Positions 9,734 through 18,376 of a stretch of DNA of 64,000 nt are shown one piece after another. The translations under genes were made by a program, and so were the position numbers. The notes under the pieces were generated by a model. It saw only the letters and a list, made by a program, of their open reading frames with translations, searched no databases and was not told the origin of the DNA. The DNA is from an uncultured Aquimarina sp. GTDB taxonomy: Bacteria; Bacteroidota; Bacteroidia; Flavobacteriales; Flavobacteriaceae. Each line of letters begins with the position of its first letter. Position 1 is the first letter of the stretch. The stretch spans positions 124,001 through 188,000 of the forward strand of contig CANMSO010000003.1 of the NCBI GenBank assembly GCA_947500545.1, given 5' to 3'.

Positions 9734-10324
9734 ATGCCATTAGTAACTCCACTATCTGCTGATCACGATCCCAAAACAAAAGAATTAGCAGAATTTTTTA
9801 ATGAAACCTTAGGGTTTTGCCCTAATTCTGTACTTACAATGCAAAGAAGACCAGCAATTTCTAAAGCATTTATTAACCTTAATAAAGCAGTAATGGCCAA
9901 TGAAGGTCGAGTTACCTCTGCATTAAAACGTATGATTGCATGGGTAAGTAGCAATGCTACAGGTTGTAGATATTGCCAGGCACATGCAATACGTGCCGCA
10001 GAACGTTATGGAGCAGAACAAGAGCAACTTGATAATATTTGGGAGTACAAGACACATCCTGCTTTTAGTGATGCAGAACGTGCTGCACTTGATTTTTCGT
10101 TAGCTGCATCCGTAATTCCTAACGCAGTTGATGAGACCATCAAAACAGAACTACATAAGCATTGGGATGAAGGTGAAATTGTAGAAATGTTAGGTGTAAT
10201 CTCCTTATTTGGATACCTAAACCGCTGGAATGACTCTATGGGAACGACTGTTGAAGAAGGTGCTATCGAATCTGGTGAACAATACTTAGGTAAGCACGGT
10301 TGGGAAAAAGGAAAACACGTTTAA
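9734..10324 (+). CDS. Carboxymuconolactone decarboxylase/AhpD-family protein
   Basis: Small helical protein of the CMD/AhpD superfamily, often peroxidase-like with a redox CxxC. The characteristic active-site segment is present as NATGCRYCQAHA (CRYC, with His three residues after the second Cys), preceded by a helix with KRMIAWVSS. 196 residues. ATG 9734 (MPLVTPLSAD) is chosen because the upstream extension overlaps a -7 promoter box. It ends at a bidirectional terminator. A role in hydroperoxide or thiol redox chemistry is family-based inference. Confidence 0.82.
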   Translation: MPLVTPLSADHDPKTKELAEFFNETLGFCPNSVLTMQRRPAISKAFINLNKAVMANEGRVTSALKRMIAWVSSNATGCRYCQAHAIRAAERYGAEQEQLDNIWEYKTHPAFSDAERAALDFSLAASVIPNAVDETIKTELHKHWDEGEIVEMLGVISLFGYLNRWNDSMGTTVEEGAIESGEQYLGKHGWEKGKHV

Positions 10325-10348
10325 TATTAATATATTAGATTATAGAAT

Positions 10349-10378
10349 AAATAAGCCCTCTAAATTGAGGGCTTATTT
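10349..10378. terminator. Bidirectional terminator
   Basis: Perfect 12-bp inverted repeat AAATAAGCCCTC/GAGGGCTTATTT with a 6-nt loop between convergent genes. Confidence 0.85.
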
Positions 10379-10385
10379 ATATAAT

Positions 10386-11084
10386 TTATTTCCTCAAATA
10401 ATATCGATAGCTTCTATATAAAAGAAAAATAGTAATTAAGAGAATAAGTACTGCCCACATCCAATACTCTCCAGATAGATGGGCAGCTATTATTTGTGTA
10501 TCAGAATATTGAATTCTTCCATCACGTTCAAACTGCTTGGTAAATAGATACGACGTTTGTAAGTATGTACTTAATACGCATTGGGTTCCTAAAAAAAGTA
10601 ACGTAAACGCCTCTAATTTTCTGACTCTTAGGATAGCAATAAAAAATAAAATTGCTGCAAAAATGCTTAAAATGATCAACGCCAATAGTTCGTGAATCCA
10701 TATACATAACGATAGTACCATAATTATTACTAAAAGCCACAATGTAATTTTAGAAGTAATTCGGTTTTTTGCAGAAGCGATAAGTATAGCTCCAGAGATA
10801 GCAGGGCCCAGCAAACCTCCTGCTGATGTAATTGATCTTGCCACATTATACTCAAGATAACTAAAAGACACATTAGAATACGCTACGCCGCCACCGTTAT
10901 CATAAATCTCTAAATAGTAAAATTTTCCTCCAAGAAGTAAGGCAGTAAGGCCATGACCCATTTCGTGAAACCACGTACCCAGCAATAGTAATGGGTACTG
11001 TATCATCCCAAAATATGGCAATTGCCATAATAAAAAGACAAGTAGGCTGATTCCTATAATAGCCAGTAGTGGTTTCTTTTTCAA
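10386..11084 (-). CDS. Membrane metalloprotease-like protein (M50B-like)
   Basis: Integral membrane protein with about six to seven predicted helices. A zinc-protease motif FHEMGHG sits at the start of the second helix (about residues 39-45), followed by a GG-rich loop. A second metal ligand of site-2 proteases is not obvious. The layout matches the M50B-like group seen in many bacteria, whose substrates are unknown. 232 residues. The reading frame opens with TTG (LKKKPLL), read as Met; no in-frame ATG is available nearby upstream, and the next Met (residue 27) would remove the first helix. Confidence 0.75.
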   Translation of the reverse strand: MKKKPLLAIIGISLLVFLLWQLPYFGMIQYPLLLLGTWFHEMGHGLTALLLGGKFYYLEIYDNGGGVAYSNVSFSYLEYNVARSITSAGGLLGPAISGAILIASAKNRITSKITLWLLVIIMVLSLCIWIHELLALIILSIFAAILFFIAILRVRKLEAFTLLFLGTQCVLSTYLQTSYLFTKQFERDGRIQYSDTQIIAAHLSGEYWMWAVLILLITIFLLYRSYRYYLRK

Positions 11085-11185
11085 TTGATTTACATTTATT
11101 TATTAGTCCTTACAGACTTTTCAATAACAGTATTTACACCAATTTATTATGAAAACAAAGAGAACTATTTCGGGGAAAAAACATC

Positions 11186-11758
11186 CTAAAATAAAATTTC
11201 TTTTACCTTTTGTCGAAGGACAGGTACCACATGATCTTCGAACCACGGGTTTTTTGTGAGCCAAAAACGATTTCTGGGAGATGGGTGCGGTAACGGAAAA
11301 TATGTAGGTAGATATTTTTCATATTCGCTAACCGTATCTGTTAAGGTCTTCTTTGCATCTTTTTTCAGATAATATTTTTGAGCATACTGGCCAATTAATA
11401 TGATTAATTTCAATTCTGGCATAGTATCAAATAGTGGTTTATGCCATAACGGTGCGCATTCTGGCCTTGGAGGCAAGTCACCGCTCTTTCCTTTTCCGGG
11501 ATAACAAAATCCCATAGGAACAATGGCTATTTTGGTTTCATCATAAAATAATTCATTCGTAATATCCAGCCATTTTCTTAGTTGTTTACCACTAGCATCA
11601 TCCCAAGGAATTCCCGAATTGTGAACTTTGGTACCCGGTGCCTGCCCGATAATGATAATTTTGGCTTTAGGATGACCAGACACAACCGGTCTAGGGCCTA
11701 AGGGCAAATGTGCCTTACACACTTCACACCCTCTTATGTCTGAAAGCAGTTTATCCAT
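11186..11758 (-). CDS. Uracil-DNA glycosylase family protein
   Basis: Probable base-excision-repair glycosylase of the UDG superfamily. Motif A-like IIIIGQAPGTKVHNSGIPW (residues 34-52) and the C-terminal motif LPHPSPRNRFW are visible. An N-terminal CEVCKAH pair recalls the Fe-S family 4/5 enzymes, but four cluster cysteines are not all seen, so the exact family is uncertain. Its ATG overlaps the rsmI stop by one base (TAATG), showing cotranscription and coupling with rsmI. Confidence 0.82.
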   Translation of the reverse strand: MDKLLSDIRGCEVCKAHLPLGPRPVVSGHPKAKIIIIGQAPGTKVHNSGIPWDDASGKQLRKWLDITNELFYDETKIAIVPMGFCYPGKGKSGDLPPRPECAPLWHKPLFDTMPELKLIILIGQYAQKYYLKKDAKKTLTDTVSEYEKYLPTYFPLPHPSPRNRFWLTKNPWFEDHVVPVLRQKVKEILF

Positions 11759-12432
11759 TATTTCTTTTTTCCTTCGACTATCACAACAATCTCCCCTTTG
11801 GGTGGTTTATTTTCGAAATGCGTAAGAACTTCTTTGGTTGTGCCTCTAACTGTTTCTTCATGAAGTTTACTTAACTCTCTCGATACCGAAACCTGGCGGT
11901 CTTCTCCAAAATATTCTACAAAACTCCCTAGGGTTTTTACCAATTTATGTGGTGATTCATAGAAAATCATAGTTCTTGGTTCTTCAGATAATAACTTTAG
12001 TCGGGTTTGTCTTCCTTTCTTAACAGGCAAAAAACCTTCAAAAACAAATTTATCATTTGGTAATCCGCTATTTACTAGAGCAGGAACAAATGCTGTTGCC
12101 CCTGGAAGGCATTCTACTTCAATTTTATGCTCTACGCAAGCTCTGGTAAGTAAAAATCCAGGATCACTTATTGCGGGTGTGCCTGCATCACTAATTAAAG
12201 CAATTGTTTCTCCGCTTTGTAGTCTTTGTATAATACGATCCACCATTTTATGCTCGTTATGCATATGATGACTCTGCATATGTGTAGCGATATCGAAATG
12301 TTTCAACAATTTCCCACTAGTGCGCGTATCCTCTGCAAGGATTAAATCTACTTCTTTTAGAATTTTGATCGCTCTAAAAGTCATATCTTCTAGATTACCG
12401 ATAGGCGTAGGTACAAGGTATAGTTTTGACAT
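11758..12432 (-). CDS. rsmI: 16S rRNA (cytidine(1402)-2'-O)-methyltransferase
   Basis: SAM-dependent 2'-O methylation of C1402 in 16S rRNA. The tetrapyrrole-methylase fold is recognised by LYLVPTPIGNLEDMTFRAI at the N-terminus, LAEDTRTSGKLLKHF, SDAGTPAISDPG and GFLPVKKG. The 224-residue length is on the short side of the family because the C-terminal extension is absent, as often in Flavobacteriia. It overlaps the DoxX-like gene upstream and the UDG gene downstream by single bases, so the three are translationally coupled. Confidence 0.95.
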   Translation of the reverse strand: MSKLYLVPTPIGNLEDMTFRAIKILKEVDLILAEDTRTSGKLLKHFDIATHMQSHHMHNEHKMVDRIIQRLQSGETIALISDAGTPAISDPGFLLTRACVEHKIEVECLPGATAFVPALVNSGLPNDKFVFEGFLPVKKGRQTRLKLLSEEPRTMIFYESPHKLVKTLGSFVEYFGEDRQVSVSRELSKLHEETVRGTTKEVLTHFENKPPKGEIVVIVEGKKK

Positions 12433-12776
12433 TATGGTCGTACTTTTTTACCAACAGCATAAGAAACCGCTAGAATTATAATTGCATATATAGAAAGCCC
12501 AATGGTATGACCTGCATAATAATGTGCTAAGCTGGCCAATACCAAATCAAAAAAGAATCCAGCGTAGGCCCATTCTTTAATCCATTTTATTTTATTGGTA
12601 AGAATAGCAACAATCCCTAAAAGTTTGGCAATAGCTAACGGAATTACAACATAAGTTGGGTAATTAAAGCTTTCAAAAAAACCTTTGATCATATCGGTTT
12701 TAAAGAAATACATTTGGGCAGAATACAACATTATTGCACAAAGGGCAATTGTAGTAATCCAATAAACAATTTTCAT
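12432..12776 (-). CDS. DoxX-like membrane protein (tandem copy 2)
   Basis: Four-helix DoxX-like inner-membrane protein of unknown function. It is clearly paralogous to its upstream neighbour: both start MKIVYWI and share SFNYP, IKEWAYAGFFF-like, and the terminal GKKVRP. ATG 12776 is chosen because it aligns with the paralogue's start; an ATG at 12794 would add six residues. The stop overlaps the rsmI start (TAATG). DoxX relatives are linked to redox and quinone functions, but nothing here proves it. Confidence 0.75.
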   Translation of the reverse strand: MKIVYWITTIALCAIMLYSAQMYFFKTDMIKGFFESFNYPTYVVIPLAIAKLLGIVAILTNKIKWIKEWAYAGFFFDLVLASLAHYYAGHTIGLSIYAIIILAVSYAVGKKVRP

Positions 12777-12800
12777 ATACGTACTATTATTCATATTTAA

Positions 12801-13148
12801 TTATGGCCTCACTTTCTTTCCTACAAAATATGAGGTCAACAATAGAACTAATGCTACCAAAGCTCCTCCCCATTCTTCATCGCCAGCTTGTTGATGTGCA
12901 AAAAACGCGAGCACAAAATTAAAGAAAAACCCAGCATAAGCCCATTCTTTCAAGAATTTCCACTTATTTAATAGAATAACTATTATTCCTGATAGCTTTA
13001 AAGTCGCCAAAGGATAAATAATATAGTTGGGATAATTAAATGATGTAAAAACTTGCACAACTTCTTCGTGATTAAAGAAATACATACTTGCAGAAAATAA
13101 CATTAATGCAGATAGTAAGCCCGTAGCAATCCAATAAACAATTTTCAT
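12801..13148 (-). CDS. DoxX-like membrane protein (tandem copy 1)
   Basis: 115-residue protein with four predicted helices, the tandem partner of the next gene (identical ends MKIVYWI and GKKVRP). The spacing of 24 bp between the copies suggests a local duplication and an operon with rsmI and the UDG gene. No catalytic motif. Function unknown. Confidence 0.75.
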   Translation of the reverse strand: MKIVYWIATGLLSALMLFSASMYFFNHEEVVQVFTSFNYPNYIIYPLATLKLSGIIVILLNKWKFLKEWAYAGFFFNFVLAFFAHQQAGDEEWGGALVALVLLLTSYFVGKKVRP

Positions 13149-13173
13149 AAGCTTAAATTTTTATAATTTATGT

Positions 13174-13986
13174 TTAGTGTTCAAATTTACTGGTCACAAT
13201 ATGCATAAAACGCTCTTCATATTCATCTTTACCGTCCCAATTGTCGTAATCTGGTTTTACCATGTTTTTAATAAACTCACTAACCTCATTTTTACTTCTT
13301 AATGTACTTAATTGGGATAGTACTCTATTATAATCTGGAGCGCTACCTTCAAAAAGGTATTTTATAAATGCCAATCTATCATTTAATCCAATATGAATAT
13401 CTTTTCTGAGTTGATCATTAAGTGATTTTGGTTTTTCATCATGATCTTCTTTATGAACTGTAGATATAATTTGAGATCTAGATGTATTATCTTCTTTATC
13501 TGTTTTCTCATAGGTTGATTCTGAAACTAATGATTCTGAAAAAGAAGTACTTTCATCTGCACCTGCAGAAGCAGGAACAAATAGATCTTCAGTAACTCGA
13601 GCATTAATTTCTTCAATAATGAGCTCTGGTTTGTTTTCAACATTTGAAGTTTTATCCACCCTTTCTTCCAACTTAATTTGTGGTTCTTCCGGAATCTCTA
13701 CCTTAGGTTTTTCTTCTAACTTAATTGGTGGTTCAGGCGCTATAATTTCTTTGATTTTTTTCCTTACTTCCTTTAGCTTTTCTGATTCATTTTCTTCAAG
13801 CGCTGCGTTAACTTGACCAATAGTAGGCTGCGGGCCCGAAAAATGAGACTCTGAAAAACTAAGAATAGTTAACTTTTCATAAAGTTGTCTGGCTTCTTCC
13901 TGTAATTGAAACACATCAGATTTATCCTTAATTTGTAGTATCCTATGCGCAATACTTATAAGCTCTGCTTCCAATTTCTTCTTCAT
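13174..13986 (-). CDS. Hypothetical protein with low-complexity middle region
   Basis: 270 residues with no recognised domain. The N-terminal 60 residues form charged helices (LISIAHRILQIKDKSDVF). The centre (about 75-190) is rich in Glu, Pro, Lys and Ser, probably disordered. The C-terminal 80 residues are predicted helical and conserved-looking (LNDRLAFIKYLFEGS, WDGKDEYEERFMHIV). No signal peptide, so probably cytosolic. It is divergent from tdk and upstream of the DoxX pair. Confidence 0.65.
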   Translation of the reverse strand: MKKKLEAELISIAHRILQIKDKSDVFQLQEEARQLYEKLTILSFSESHFSGPQPTIGQVNAALEENESEKLKEVRKKIKEIIAPEPPIKLEEKPKVEIPEEPQIKLEERVDKTSNVENKPELIIEEINARVTEDLFVPASAGADESTSFSESLVSESTYEKTDKEDNTSRSQIISTVHKEDHDEKPKSLNDQLRKDIHIGLNDRLAFIKYLFEGSAPDYNRVLSQLSTLRSKNEVSEFIKNMVKPDYDNWDGKDEYEERFMHIVTSKFEH

Positions 13987-14158
13987 AACTTTCTTATTCG
14001 TTTATAATACTGCTTTTTGTTTTTTAATAAATTTACCTCATCTTTAGAGTAATACCAAATAAAGATGTAAATGGATGATTATTTTTATCAATCATTACAA
14101 AATTCATCTGGTATAAAAGGAGAAGGGATTTCTTTTAATTGATTCTGAAAAATACAAA

Positions 14159-14806
14159 ATGTTTCTCGAAAATACGGTAAATCATAAGGAGCAATTTGGG
14201 TGGATAGAGGTAATCTGTGGTTCTATGTTTTCTGGTAAAACTGAAGAATTGATACGCAGATTAAAACGAGCTCAATTTGCAAAGCAAAAAGTTGAAATAT
14301 TTAAACCTGCTGTCGATATTCGGTATGATGACGAAATGGTAGTTTCTCATGATGCAAATGAGATTCGTTCTACTCCTGTTCCGGCTGCAGCCAATATTAG
14401 GATACTAGCAGATACCTGTGATGTGGTAGGTATAGACGAAGCTCAGTTTTTTGATGATGAAATTGTATCCGTTTGTAATGATCTTGCCAATAAAGGTATT
14501 AGAGTAATTGTTGCTGGATTGGATATGGATTTTAAAGGAAATCCATTTGGGCCAATGCCTGCATTAATGGCAACAGCAGAATATGTCACCAAAGTTCATG
14601 CTGTTTGTACACGTACTGGTAATCTAGCCCAGTTTAGTTATAGGAAATCAACAAAAGATGACCTCGTTTTGTTAGGCGAAACTGATGAATACGAACCATT
14701 GAGTCGGGCTGCTTACTATAAAGCCATGCTTAAAGAAAAAGTACGTAAAATGGAAGTAACAGATCCAAAAGAAGTCTCTGAAAAATCTGAAAAACGGGAT
14801 GAGTAA
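14159..14806 (+). CDS. tdk: Thymidine kinase
   Basis: ATP-dependent phosphorylation of thymidine in pyrimidine salvage. The P-loop is [12 protein letters not shown] (about residues 21-32), the DEAQFF catalytic/Walker B segment is present, and the lasso-domain [12 protein letters not shown] is at the C-terminus. 215 residues. The family's structural-zinc CxxC pairs are reduced: the site reads AVCTRTGN, with only one Cys, and no second pair is seen, so zinc binding looks lost. The gene overlaps alr by 8 nt. Confidence 0.93.
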   Translation: MFLENTVNHKEQFGWIEVICGSMFSGKTEELIRRLKRAQFAKQKVEIFKPAVDIRYDDEMVVSHDANEIRSTPVPAAANIRILADTCDVVGIDEAQFFDDEIVSVCNDLANKGIRVIVAGLDMDFKGNPFGPMPALMATAEYVTKVHAVCTRTGNLAQFSYRKSTKDDLVLLGETDEYEPLSRAAYYKAMLKEKVRKMEVTDPKEVSEKSEKRDE

Positions 14807-15911
14807 TACAAAGGAAACCGTACTAGAAATTAACCTACCTCATCTTACGCATAATTTTAATTATCTAAAAAGTAAGGTTAAATCGTCTGTAAAAATATTA
14901 GCCGTTGTAAAAGCTTCCGGTTACGGAAGTGATGCGGTTGTAATGGCAAAACATCTTGAAAAAATTGGAGCAGATTATTTTGCGGTGGCGTATACGTCTG
15001 AAGGTATATTACTTCGAGAGGCCGGAATCAAAACACCTATTTTGGTATTGCACCCCCAGCCTGTTAACTTTCAGAAATTAGTTGAATATCAATTAGAACC
15101 TAGTCTATATAGCTCCAGAACTCTTGAAGAATTCATTGCGACGATCACTTCATTAAATCAAAAAAACTTCCCTGTTCATATTAAGTTTAATAGCGGATTA
15201 AATCGTATTGGTTTTTCGGAAAATGATGTAGATCATATTACAGAACAACTTCGAAAGACGGATACCATAAAAATAGCTTCGCTTCTATCTCATCTGGCAG
15301 CTAGCGAGGATCATAACGAAAGAGAATTTACATTAAGGCAAATCAATTCTTTTAAAAAGGCTGCAAAACAGCTTAGCGCTAAGTTAGGATACACTCCTAT
15401 TCTTCATCAATCAAACACTTCAGGAATTCTTAATTACCCTGAGGCGCATTTTGATATGGTTCGCACTGGGATAGGTTTATATGGCTATGGTAATGAGGCA
15501 AAATTTGACAACGAATTAAAACCCGTAGCTGCCCTAAAATCTGTGATTTCCCAAATTCATGAATTAAAACCGGGTGAGTCACTAGGATATAATAGAGCAT
15601 TTAAGGCTGCAGTCTTTACTAAAACTGCAACCATCCCAATTGGCCATGCAGATGGTATTAGTAGACAATATGGTAATAAAAAAGGCTTTGTAACTATTAA
15701 AAATAAACCCGCCAATATTCTTGGAAACGTTTGTATGGATATGATTATGGTAGACATTACAGATATAGATTGTCATGAAGGCGATGAGGTTATCATTTTT
15801 GACGAAACTACAAGTGCATCAAAAATTGCAGAACAATCTGGAACAATATCTTATGAATTACTTACCGCCATATCTCCAAGGGTAAAAAGGGTCATTATCG
15901 ATAAAAATTGA
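14799..15911 (+). CDS. alr: Alanine racemase
   Basis: PLP enzyme supplying D-alanine for peptidoglycan. The PLP lysine is Lys38 in [11 protein letters not shown]. The second-domain Tyr region is SLGYNRAF, and [11 protein letters not shown] and TAISPRVKR are typical. The 370-residue length is normal and the start overlaps tdk, giving tight coupling. Two-domain architecture (TIM barrel plus beta domain) appears intact. Confidence 0.95.
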   Translation: MSNTKETVLEINLPHLTHNFNYLKSKVKSSVKILAVVKASGYGSDAVVMAKHLEKIGADYFAVAYTSEGILLREAGIKTPILVLHPQPVNFQKLVEYQLEPSLYSSRTLEEFIATITSLNQKNFPVHIKFNSGLNRIGFSENDVDHITEQLRKTDTIKIASLLSHLAASEDHNEREFTLRQINSFKKAAKQLSAKLGYTPILHQSNTSGILNYPEAHFDMVRTGIGLYGYGNEAKFDNELKPVAALKSVISQIHELKPGESLGYNRAFKAAVFTKTATIPIGHADGISRQYGNKKGFVTIKNKPANILGNVCMDMIMVDITDIDCHEGDEVIIFDETTSASKIAEQSGTISYELLTAISPRVKRVIIDKN

Positions 15912-16011
15912 TTTTTATCGAAAAATCGCCAGTAATAAGCAGTGTACTTTTAACGATTCCTTTAATTTTTGTTAAATTAGTACAATACTAACTATCTAAA
16001 TATAATTATAT

Positions 16012-16431
16012 ATGGGGTTTTTTAAAGATTTTAAATCTTTCTTATTAAAAGGAGATATTGTTGCCTTGGCAACTGCAGTTGTTATTGGAGGCGCGTTTAA
16101 TAAAATTGTTGGCTCAGCGGTTGCCGATATTATTATGCCAATTGTTGGTGTTATTACCGGAGGAACAGATTTTACTCAAAAATTTATTTCATTAGACGGA
16201 AGTTCTTATGAAACCCTGGCTGCGGCTAAGGAAGCTGGAGCCGCTGTAATGACCTATGGAAACTTAATTCAGGCAATAATTAACTTTATTATTGTTGGTT
16301 TATTCATTTTTGTAGTGTTAAAAGCTTATGAAAAAACAAAGAAAAAAGAAGAAGAAGCTCCTGCAGCACCAGCTGGTCCAACTCAAGAAGAATTACTTGC
16401 CGAAATAAGAGATTTACTTAAAAAGCAGTAA
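16012..16431 (+). CDS. mscL: Large-conductance mechanosensitive channel
   Basis: Homopentameric turgor-release channel of the inner membrane. The N-terminal [32 protein letters not shown] segment contains the amphipathic helix and the Gly/Ala-rich TM1 gate. The periplasmic loop and TM2 (about 84-104) follow, then a cytoplasmic helix ending [10 protein letters not shown]. 139 residues, normal. Monocistronic: a terminator lies 55 bp downstream. Confidence 0.96.
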   Translation: MGFFKDFKSFLLKGDIVALATAVVIGGAFNKIVGSAVADIIMPIVGVITGGTDFTQKFISLDGSSYETLAAAKEAGAAVMTYGNLIQAIINFIIVGLFIFVVLKAYEKTKKKEEEAPAAPAGPTQEELLAEIRDLLKKQ

Positions 16432-16485
16432 TTCTATCTTAGAATGATTTATCTATAGCTACCGCTATACTACATATTCTAACTA

Positions 16486-16514
16486 AACCGTCCTTAACAG
16501 GGCGGTTATTTTTT
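16486..16514 (+). terminator. Intrinsic terminator after mscL
   Basis: Stem AACCGTCC/GGGCGGTT (one T-G pair) with a 6-nt loop and a T tract. Confidence 0.85.
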
Positions 16515-16661
16515 ACATATTGTTTATTATTTAACAATTTATATGAATTTCTATATTTTCTATATAAACAATTGTAACATTGAAAATAATCTGCACATTT
16601 GCTGGAATTTAAAAGAGTTTATACGATTTTTGCATAAGCGAAAAGGAAAAAGTTGAATAAA

Positions 16662-17654
16662 ATGAAAGTAGCCGTAGTAGGTGCTACCGGAATGGTAGGA
16701 ACCGTAATGTTAAAAGTATTAGAAGAACGTAATTTTCCAGTAACAGAATTAATTCCTGTTGCCTCAGAAAGATCTGTAGGAAAGAAAATTTCATATAAAG
16801 GTAATGAGTATTCTGTAGTGGGACTTGCCACTGCAGTAGAAATGAAACCAGATGTTGCTTTATTCTCTGCAGGAGGGGATACATCGCTAGAATGGGCTCC
16901 AAAATTTGCTGAAGCAGGAGTTACGGTTATTGATAACTCATCTGCATGGAGAATGGACCCAACCAAAAAACTAGTGGTTCCAGAAATTAATGCAACAGAT
17001 CTTACCCAAAATGATAAAATTATTGCCAATCCAAATTGTTCTACAATACAATTGGTAATGGCACTAGGACCATTACATAAAAAATACAAAATCAAGCGGG
17101 CTGTAATTTCTACATATCAATCTATTACAGGAACTGGTGTAAAAGCGGTCCAACAATTAGAAAATGAGTATGCTGGAGAAAAAGGAGAAATGGCTTACCC
17201 TTATCCTATTCACCGCAATGCAATCCCACATTGTGATGTATTTCAAGAAAATGGATATACCAAGGAAGAAATGAAACTGGTAAATGAAACCCAAAAAATT
17301 CTTGATGATCGCACAATCGCAGTTACAGCAACAGCAATACGAATCCCAGTGGTTGGTGGACATAGTGAAAGTGTAAATCTGGAGTTTGAAAGTGAGTTTA
17401 ATGAAAACGATATACGTAAAGTTTTAAATGAAACTTCTGGTGTGACTGTACAAGATAATCCGGATACAAACACCTATCCTATGCCAATATATGCTGAAGG
17501 TAAGAATGATGTTTTTGTTGGGAGAATAAGAAGAGATCACTCTAGAGAAAATTCACTAAATATGTGGATCGTTGCCGACAACCTTCGTAAGGGAGCTGCT
17601 ACTAATGCAGTACAAATAGGAGAATATCTAATTGCCGAAAAGTTGATAGGTTAA
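16662..17654 (+). CDS. asd: Aspartate-semialdehyde dehydrogenase
   Basis: NADPH-dependent reduction of aspartyl phosphate in the lysine/diaminopimelate, threonine and methionine pathways. The N-terminal VAVVGATGMVGTVML is the NADP-binding motif. The catalytic Cys126 is in NPNCSTIQ and a catalytic His in VVGGHSESVN. 330 residues from ATG 16662; an upstream TTG at 16653 would add three residues and is not preferred. Followed by a strong terminator. Confidence 0.96.
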   Translation: MKVAVVGATGMVGTVMLKVLEERNFPVTELIPVASERSVGKKISYKGNEYSVVGLATAVEMKPDVALFSAGGDTSLEWAPKFAEAGVTVIDNSSAWRMDPTKKLVVPEINATDLTQNDKIIANPNCSTIQLVMALGPLHKKYKIKRAVISTYQSITGTGVKAVQQLENEYAGEKGEMAYPYPIHRNAIPHCDVFQENGYTKEEMKLVNETQKILDDRTIAVTATAIRIPVVGGHSESVNLEFESEFNENDIRKVLNETSGVTVQDNPDTNTYPMPIYAEGKNDVFVGRIRRDHSRENSLNMWIVADNLRKGAATNAVQIGEYLIAEKLIG

Positions 17655-17678
17655 AAGGATTCTAATAGCAAAATATAT

Positions 17679-17711
17679 AACCCTTGTTATCATTATGATA
17701 GCAAGGGTTTT
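17679..17711 (+). terminator. Intrinsic terminator after asd
   Basis: Long stem with outer arms AACCCTTG/CAAGGGTT extended by TTATCA/TGATAG, then a T-rich tail. Confidence 0.88.
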
Positions 17712-17806
17712 CATTTTATAGTACTATTTCTAAAATTAGAATTGTGTAAGGTTTCTAACATTTACTCCTCTAATACAATAATTTAATCACAAAAAAATAG
17801 AAAAAA

Positions 17807-18175
17807 ATGAATAAGTTAATTTTAGTACTAAGAATATTGCTGGGAGTGATGCTAATCGTTTTCGGACTTAATAAATTTATCGAATTTTTACCTGCAATAG
17901 AATTTGCCAATCCAGACGCAGGAGTTTTATTTGGTGCTTTAGCCGGTAGTTATATCATAAAAACCGTAGCACTAGTCGAAATTATAGCAGGGCTTTTATT
18001 AGTAATTAACAAATCTGTACCATTTGCTTTGGTGTTACTAGCCCCTATTTCTGTAAACATTGTGCTATTCCATGCTACTCTTGATCCTGCAAGTATAGGG
18101 CCGGGAGCCTTTGTATTTCTTATAAATTCTTTCTTGATATTTAAAAACTGGGGCAAGTATAAAACACTTTTCTAA
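17807..18175 (+). CDS. DoxX-family membrane protein
   Basis: 122 residues with four predicted helices (LILVLRILLGVMLIVFGLNKF at the N-terminus, with the family's FGLNKF motif). Function of the family is not settled; it may take part in membrane redox or acid-stress physiology. It is distinct from the tandem pair near 12.4-13.1 kb. Stand-alone gene between the asd terminator and a structured intergenic RNA-like element. Confidence 0.8.
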   Translation: MNKLILVLRILLGVMLIVFGLNKFIEFLPAIEFANPDAGVLFGALAGSYIIKTVALVEIIAGLLLVINKSVPFALVLLAPISVNIVLFHATLDPASIGPGAFVFLINSFLIFKNWGKYKTLF

Positions 18176-18208
18176 GTCCCAAATTTTTCGTTTCTTACAG
18201 AAAATTCT

Positions 18209-18309
18209 GACTGCTCTTGTTTATTAATCCTACATGTTACTAAACCCCAAAGTAACATGGAAGAAACACAGGTTTCTTCATAGATTAATTTGCAGAGCAG
18301 TCTTTTTTT
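18209..18309 (+). ncRNA. Candidate multi-branched structured RNA with terminator
   Basis: The 200-bp intergenic space holds nested inverted repeats. The outer stem is GACTGCTCT/AGAGCAGTC (18209-18217 with 18294-18302). Inside it is ATTAATC/GATTAAT (18223-18229 with 18283-18289). That closes over two hairpins: CATGTTACT/AGTAACATG (18233-18259) and AAGAAAC/GTTTCTT (18261-18278). Seven T follow the outer stem. It could be an elaborate terminator for the DoxX gene, a leader element of the peptidase gene, or a small RNA. I do not recognise a known family. Confidence 0.45.
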
Positions 18310-18344
18310 ATACTTTCTTTAGCATTTAGGGTGACTTCTTTTGA

Positions 18345-18352
18345 TAGATTTG
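18345..18352 (+). promoter_or_regulatory. -7 box of the prolyl oligopeptidase gene
   Basis: TAGATTTG, an exact TAnnTTTG match, 25 bp before the ATG at 18377 and just after the structured terminator. Confidence 0.55.
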
Positions 18353-18376
18353 TGAAATATTCTAACGAGTAATATT

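Noticed and set aside
14039..14067. Inverted repeat CATCTTTA/TAAAGATG upstream of tdk
   Set aside because: Eight bp of AT-rich pairing across a 13-nt loop is weak and has no clear promoter relation.
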